Shown one piece after another: positions 57,510 through 64,000 of a stretch of DNA of 64,000 bases; position 1 is the first letter of the stretch; each line of letters starts with the position of its first letter. Source of the DNA: Gordius sp. MW1. Taxonomy: Eukaryota > Nematomorpha > Gordioida > Gordea > Gordiidae. The notes below the pieces were generated by a model. That model saw only the letters and a program-made list of their open reading frames with translations. It had not been told where the DNA came from and did not search any database. The stretch is taken from contig OZ038530.1 in NCBI GenBank assembly GCA_964036665.1, positions 6,214,501 to 6,278,500 on the forward strand, in the 5' to 3' direction. Both the position numbers and the translations under genes were made by a program.

Positions 57510-57790
57510 TTCCTCTAAAAAGGTTTTAAGAAGGCATGTTAAGCAATCTTGAAAACACAGAGAAGATTATATTGAACATAACTAACCTGACATACGGCTG
57601 GTGGTGGTTGGTTGTGGGCAGGAGGTGATGGTCTTATCCTTTAAAAAGGTTTTAAGAAGGCATGTTAAGCAATCTTGAAAACACAGATATATTGAACATA
57701 ATTAACCTGACATACGGCTGGTGGTGGTTGGTTGTGGGCAGGAGGTGATGGTCTTATCCTCTAAAAAGGTTTTAAGAAGGCATGTTATTA
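57510..57790. repeat. Tandem duplication inside the P-type element
   Basis: A ~125-bp unit (CTCTAAAAAGGTTTTAAGAAG, GCATGTTAAGCAATCTTG, ACCTGACATACGGCTGGTGG, GTTGTGGGCAGGAGGTGATGG) occurs twice with a partial third copy. A diverged piece (GGCTGGTGGTAGTTGG) lies at 58235. Confidence 0.85.
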
Positions 57791-58060
57791 AATCATATTT
57801 GCATATGGATAAAGCAATATTACCTTATTTTGGGTATCATGGGTGTTTGTAATATCTTGAAGAGCTTTTGCTGAAGTTTTGCTATTTACATGAATTTTGG
57901 GGACAGCCGTCTCCCGAAGCCTATTATTTAACCTCGAAGGATAATAGTCTTTCTGCTCGAAATGGTTTGAGCATATAAGGGAGTTCTTCTTAAAAATAAA
58001 TTGTGGACCCATAACTTGTATCCATTTTTCTACCAAATTTTTATTCTTTACAGGAAATCT
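57788..58060 (-). pseudogene. THAP zinc-finger domain of the P-type transposase
   Basis: The minus-strand frame reads LVEKWIQVMGPQFIFKKNS then LICSNHFEQKDYYPSRLNNR and LRETAVPKIHV. The pieces W, ICSxHFxxxDY, LRxxAVP are the conserved THAP residues (W36, C-x2-H of the zinc site, and the AVPTIF box in human THAP1 terms). The preceding exon with CxxC is not found next to it: the frame opens after a splice-acceptor-like stretch near 58050 (minus strand). THAP domains bind the transposon ends in P elements. Only about 82 codons remain before a stop. Confidence 0.8.
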
Positions 58061-58445
58061 AAATTAAAAATTAATATTAAAACAATATATCACTTGTAAA
58101 ATCCTATGTTGCGACTAGATCCTATATACAAATGGCATAGACTGCAATGCTTCATCTATTTATATGTAAAACATGGGGATAAATTATTGTTAAATATAAT
58201 GAGAAAATCTAATAAACGTAACTAACTTGAAAAATGGCTGGTGGTAGTTGGTTATAAAAAGGGGGACGTGGCTTAGATGACGTATTCCTTATATCAATGT
58301 TGCAATGGATATATTACTTGATATACTTTCCTATTTTAAAATGGCGGACGAAGCGTTAAAATTGGCTGAATTTAGCGCAAGCTATTTAGATACAGAAAAA
58401 CAGCTGTTCGGCAGTCTATGTTTATTATTAGTCTGTGGTTTCTAA

Positions 58446-59376
58446 AGTAGAGAGAACATCTAACAATGCTCCCAAAGACTGTGTTAAAAAATTGTCAGAG
58501 TTGTATAACAAATTTAAGACCCACAAAATTAAAATTTAATTGCAGTTTAATTTAGAAATAGATTTTTTTCAGACAGTTTGAATTATCCCAAGAATTATAA
58601 GTCGCAGATTAAATGCACATAGTCTGTGTTTTACATTATAAAAGATTAGATTTTCCTATTGATGAACATTATCATGATATTTCAATTTTGTCATGCATAG
58701 CTAATAGATATATTTGCAATTTTGCTTATCTGTATGAGGATAGCTTAGAAGTTAGGATTCTTTAAAAAATCAAGACATGTATTCAAATTTTTAATATGTT
58801 GCATGATATTTAAACATGATAGACAAGTGTAAAATGCTTTTTTAATCATCTATAACAATCATATTCAAAGTAATCAATGATGAATAAAAATATTATATCA
58901 AGGCTTACATCAATCCTCTGCCTTTTATCTTGTCCTTATGGGTTTAGTGAAAACACCATATATGACAATATCCTAAAAAAAGCATTCTATAAAATTTGCT
59001 TACAAGCACTTTAATAGCTTGACATTATGATTCATATAAGTGATAGAAATTCTGCTCATTTTTACCAATAACATAATCTATAACATCGTTGATAAAATAT
59101 TCTTTGATTGGTCTTCGAACCAATAAACATTCGAATGGCTGTGCAGAAGCGAATTTAATGATCATACAAAATAAAATAACAGAGATAAATATGGAAATAG
59201 CACCATCTATAGTGTATTTTATATATGCAATAAATATAATATTTTGTTTGAAGTTAAAATTTTACCTAAAACATTTATTAGTCTATGTTTTTGTAACAAT
59301 TTGACTGGCAAAATATCATCCAGTGCTTTTCTATTTTGCTCATATTAATTAGCCATATCACAAATCGCTTATTACT
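58446..59376. other. Upstream region of the Smad gene
   Basis: AT-rich, no transposon signature and no gene recognised on either strand. The Smad promoter and any 5' non-coding exon must lie here or further upstream beyond the P-type element. Confidence 0.45.
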
Positions 59377-60611
<1,235 letters not shown>

Positions 60612-61261
60612 TAATTAGTCTAATTTAAAATTATTTAATTATTATGCAATCAAATAGCTTTCAAAATATTGGTAATAGTATATTGTTCTACCATTTTTTA
60701 TTTGATATTTCTTAACTCTCTGTTGGTCAAAAAATAATTATTAGGATACCAAAAGCTACTCTGAATTCATAACTTTAATAGCTTTACCTTGGTTATTTTA
60801 ACTTTGTACAAATAATAATCATTTAACTCTACTGTTTAATTGACTTTACTTTATTGTACAATTTATTGGTTATATTAAACTCGGGCCTTCGGCCCTCGTG
60901 GGAAGGGGGGGAAGGGAAGGGGAGTAGGGGAAGGGAAGAGGGGAAGGGGGAACTCTTCTATACTCCGTATAAACGTAGCATATTTGCTATGCAATTTATG
61001 GGCGAGAAAGGTGGGAAGGGGCGAGAATGCCTATAGGGGGTATTAGATGCAAAATAATTAGTTAATTAGTTATAGGCCCTTGTAGGGGAGGACATAGGGT
61101 AATTATCAATGTTAACCAATTCAAAAACGAAAAAAAATTTCGATTTATTTGGCCAATGGTCATTTTTTTATTGGTCAGTAGCCAGCGGACGGTCAAAAAT
61201 TCATATTATCATTGGTATTAACATGAACAAATATTAATTTAATTTAAAAAAATTAAAAAAA

Positions 61262-61340
61262 AAAATTTGTCCCCTCCCTGACTTGAACCCCACACCTCCA
61301 GTTCACAAGCCTGCGCTATAACCACTATACCATGCTGGCT
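61262..61340 (-). repeat. tRNA-like module with strong A box
   Basis: On the minus strand: GCATGGTATAGTGGTTATAGC (A box TGGTATAGTGGTTA, identical to many real tRNAs), an anticodon-arm-like GCAGGCTTGTGAACTGG, and GTGGGGTTCAAGTCAGG (B box with one deviation). The CTTGTGAA loop resembles a tRNA-His(GTG) loop. T-rich sequence follows. Best read as the head of a tRNA-derived SINE. The stems are imperfect, so it is not a functional tRNA gene. Confidence 0.65.
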
Positions 61341-61509
61341 TTAAAATAGTAGAAGTTATTATGTTATTTATATAGATGATGAAATTAATATGACTTTTTG
61401 ACCGTCCGCTGGCTACTGACCGACGAAATATATTGATTTTCTAAACATAAAACACAACTATTAACAAAAACAAAATATTAATTTAATGTAAAAAAAAAAT
61501 TAAAAAAAA

Positions 61510-61670
61510 AGTTTTTTTTAGTTTTAAAAAAGGGCTAAATTCTTAAACTAACAGCCCGATTCGCTCGAAACTTTACCCGTAGGTGCCCAGGGCGGCCGGG
61601 GGTAAAATAACCTTTTCAGATTCCTAAAATACCTTTTCATTTTAAAAATATCGGACATTTCCCTGCCACA
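61510..61670 (+). repeat. Helitron fragment
   Basis: GGGCTAAATTCTTAAACTAAC, AGCCCGATTCGCTCGAAACTT, GGTGCCCAGGGCGGCCGGGG and TATCGGACATTTCCCTGCC match the internal blocks of the Helitron at 19694-21680. No termini. Confidence 0.65.
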
Positions 61671-63565
61671 CGCGGTGTAATATCTATGACACGTAGAAAA
61701 ATTTTACTAATTATATAAACTTACGCGCGCCATCTAATAAAGTACAATTCGTGTTTGAGTTTAATAGTAGATTCAATTTAATTAGAAATAACGGGCTATG
61801 CTTATACCTTTGAAGGAGGTTTCGAATTTTGTGTTAGTTTCTATCGATATATTTTATCGTAAATTAGAATCTAATACCTATATTATTTTTTTAAATATTA
61901 CTTTTTAGGTTTTCTATGAAATCACAATCTAATTAAATGAAATATATTAACCCAATAAAAAAATATATATGCATTTATAAGGTTAAAAATATATATTACA
62001 TAGTTGGCTGTCTGTTAGACCATCTATAATAAATTTTTAGGTTATATATAAAATTTGGCCAATGGTCATTTTTTTTCATTGGTAAGCAGCCAGGACACGG
62101 TAAAAGTGGTTATAAATTCATAAGTCAAAAAAAAACGAAAAAAAAATTTTCGAATCACATTTTGGCCAATGGTCATTTTTTCCATCGGTCAGGAGCCAGC
62201 GGACGGCCAAAAAGTCATAATAGCAATGGTAGTAACAGGAACAATCATAATAGTCAAAAAAAACGAAAAAATAAACTCGGATTCACATTTTGGCCAATGG
62301 TCATTTTTTTCCATTGGTCAGCAGCCAGCACACGGTAAAAGTGGATATAAATTCACAAGAGTAAAAAAAACGAAAAAAAAATTTTCGAATCACATTTTGG
62401 CCAATGGTCATTTTTTTCCATTGGTCAGCAGCCAGCGGACGGCCAAAAAGTCATAATAGCAATGGTAGGAACAGGAACAATCATAATAGTCAAAAAAAAC
62501 GAAAAAAATAATTTCGATTCACATTTTGGCCAATGGTCATTTTTTTCCATCGGTCAGGAGCCAGCGGACGGCCAAAAAGTCATAATAGCAATGGTAGTAA
62601 CAGGAACAATCATAATAGTCAAAAAAAAACGAAAAAATAAACTCGGATTCACATTTTGGCCAATGGTCATTTTTTTCATTGGTCAGCAGCCAACGGACGG
62701 CCAAAAAGTCTTATTATCAATGATAGTAACAAGAACAATCATAAAAGTCAAAAAAAACTCCGGGATTCTAACCCAAAAACTAGTTAAATTGCATAGCAAT
62801 TAAAAGTAAACAACTTTTATTTATGTTTATTATATAACATTGGTCAGCAGCCAGCGGACGGCCAAAAAGTCATAATAGCAATGGTAGAAACAGGAACAAT
62901 CATAATAGTCAAAAAAAACGAAAAAAATCATTTCGATTCACATTTTGGCCAATGGTCATTTTTTTCATTGGTCAGCAGCCAGCGGACGGCCAAAAATTCT
63001 TATTATCAATGATAGTAACAAGAACAATCATAAGAGTCAAAAAAAACTCCGGGATTCCAACCCCAAAACTAGTTAAATTGCATAGCAATTAAAAAGTAAA
63101 CAACTTTTATTTATGTTTATTTATAACTAGTTAAATTGCATAGCATTAAAAGTAAACAACTTTTATCTATATTTATTATATAACCAAAACTAGTTAAATT
63201 GCATAGCAATTAAAAGTAAACAACTTTTATTAATGTTTATTATATAACTAGTTAAATTGCATAGCAATTAAAAGTAAACAACTTTTATTTATGTTTATTA
63301 TATAATAGATAATTTAACAAATCTTATATATAACACACCGAGAGAGATAGAGATGAGGGGTGGGGCACCTCTTATGCATTAATTCAAAAAATAACACAGC
63401 GAGGGAGATAGAGATGAGGGGTGGGGCACCTCTTTCTCATCCATTAAGTTAAAAAAAGCGATAACCTAATATACCCAATGCAAATAGATAGGGAGGGTAA
63501 CGGACGACGGACGACGGACGACGGACGGACACCAAAAAACGATCCCATAAATTGCATAGCAATTA

Positions 63566-64000
63566 ATATAAGTCCCCCTTGATTGCTATTTTACTTTGTT
63601 CCTTACTTAAAATGTTTTTAAGAAATATTGATGTTATAATGAATTTGGGGGAATTTTCAAATCGGCACTTTTCCAACCCTCTCAGATTTTATTGAAATTT
63701 AATAATTGTTGATATTATGAATCTTAGCTCATTTGGACCACAACTTTTTAAGGTGGGTGCTAGGTCAAAACTCGTCATTTCGATAAATTTTTTAAGGTAT
63801 TCAGCCACTAATCATAAGATTTGGCTATAATGACAGGTAAGACCTGATCACATATCTATTGGTCATCTAATAATGGCCAAAATGTAATTTCTATCATTTC
63901 CCAGTCCCAAACCTTTTGAAATTTAAAGCAAATGTTTTTTATTTCCTATATAACTATTTAAATAAAAATTCGAGTTGGACTACCATCTGAAAGTGGGCAA
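63566..64000. other. Unique AT-rich intron sequence to the window edge
   Basis: No exon, repeat or coding frame was identified after the composite repeat. The missing Smad MH2 exon(s) are expected further downstream. Confidence 0.45.

Larger units (their letters stand above)
56838..58437 (-). mobile_element. P-type DNA transposon, 1600 bp, with THAP domain
   Basis: The ends form an inverted repeat of about 40 bp with two or three mismatches: CATAGACTAATAATAAACAT, AGACTGCCGAACA at the left, and its inverse ending GTCTGTG at the right. The flanks GTTTCTAC (56830-56837) and GTTTCTAA (58438-58445) match at seven of eight positions. Long TIRs starting with CA, an 8-bp duplication and an internal THAP DNA-binding domain are the features of the P superfamily. 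No RNase H-like catalytic core was seen, so this copy is non-autonomous. It lies about 940 bp upstream of the Smad start. Confidence 0.85.
60877..63565 (+). repeat. Composite repeat family, copy 8, inside the Smad intron
   Basis: The 5' end AACTCGGGCCTTCGGCCCTCG (60878) and 3' end TTGCATAGCAATTAA (63563) are both intact. Inside lie one hairpin unit, a tRNA-like module (61262-61340), a Helitron fragment (61510-61670), about 370 bp of AT-rich sequence, the ~120-bp hairpin array (62050-62760), a second short array segment (62835-63060), tandem TTGCATAGCAATTAAAAGTAA units (63070-63300), and GGACGACGG repeats near the end. It is the longest uninterrupted-ended copy in the window. Confidence 0.8.

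Noticed and set aside
62169-62803. Repetitive open frames such as MVIFSIGQQPADGQKVIIA (also 22334-23415, 18085-18419, 34471-34815)
   Set aside because: They are translations of the ~120-bp hairpin units; similar frames occur on both strands and in several registers, with no start context or codon pattern suggesting a gene.

Overview
The window is eukaryotic nuclear DNA from an animal. It is AT-rich, gene-poor and crowded with decayed and nested transposable elements. The clearest animal marker is an R-Smad (Smad2/3-like) gene at 59377-60579, whose MH1 and most of MH2 can be read through six exons; Smads are known only from animals. A second recognisable host gene is SEM1/DSS1 (proteasome lid/BRCA2 partner) at 15071-15387. 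Both genes, and an unidentified gene at 32622-33601, have tiny phase-consistent introns, mostly 32-46 bp. This suggests a lineage with a compacted intron system (dicyemid or orthonectid mesozoans, appendicularians and similar groups come to mind), but the species cannot be fixed from the sequence.

Layout. 0-7 kb: relics of an RTE-type LINE, an RLE-type LINE 3' end, a GC-rich-ended hAT-like element with a perfect 8-bp target duplication, and a piggyBac relic. 7-13.3 kb: fold-back elements, Helitron-derived repeats, a hAT element carrying a transposase fragment, and a MITE. 13.3-17.4 kb: mostly unique sequence with SEM1. 17.4-23.7 kb: two direct copies of a long composite repeat family, the second split by a non-autonomous Helitron whose empty site is preserved in the first copy. 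24.4-27.9 kb: a Helitron helicase scrap and a MULE-type transposase remnant broken by two copies of one hAT family. 28-32.2 kb: a degenerate Ty3/gypsy element. 32.6-33.6 kb: the unidentified multi-exon gene. 34-37 kb: a third copy of that hAT family with a composite repeat inside it. 37.9-41.6 kb: two RLE-type LINE copies in divergent orientation. 41.6-43 kb: a large fold-back element. 43.7-50.7 kb: more composite repeats, tRNA-like modules and a 190-bp tandem array. 50.7-52.6 kb: a probable single-pass membrane protein gene of unknown family. 54.1-56.5 kb: a Helitron 5' end with a 120-bp tandem array and helicase C-terminus. 56.8-58.4 kb: a 1600-bp P-type transposon with a THAP domain. 59.4-60.6 kb: the Smad, whose next intron is filled by another composite repeat; the last Smad exon(s) lie outside the window.

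The genes do not form a functional unit. The window is best read as a few small host genes separated by layered transposon insertions whose order can often be worked out. The most unusual signals are the micro-introns, the non-canonical DNA-binding hairpin of the Smad, and the composite repeat family with terminal hairpins, hairpin-bearing ~120-bp tandem units and tRNA-like (A-box/B-box) modules.
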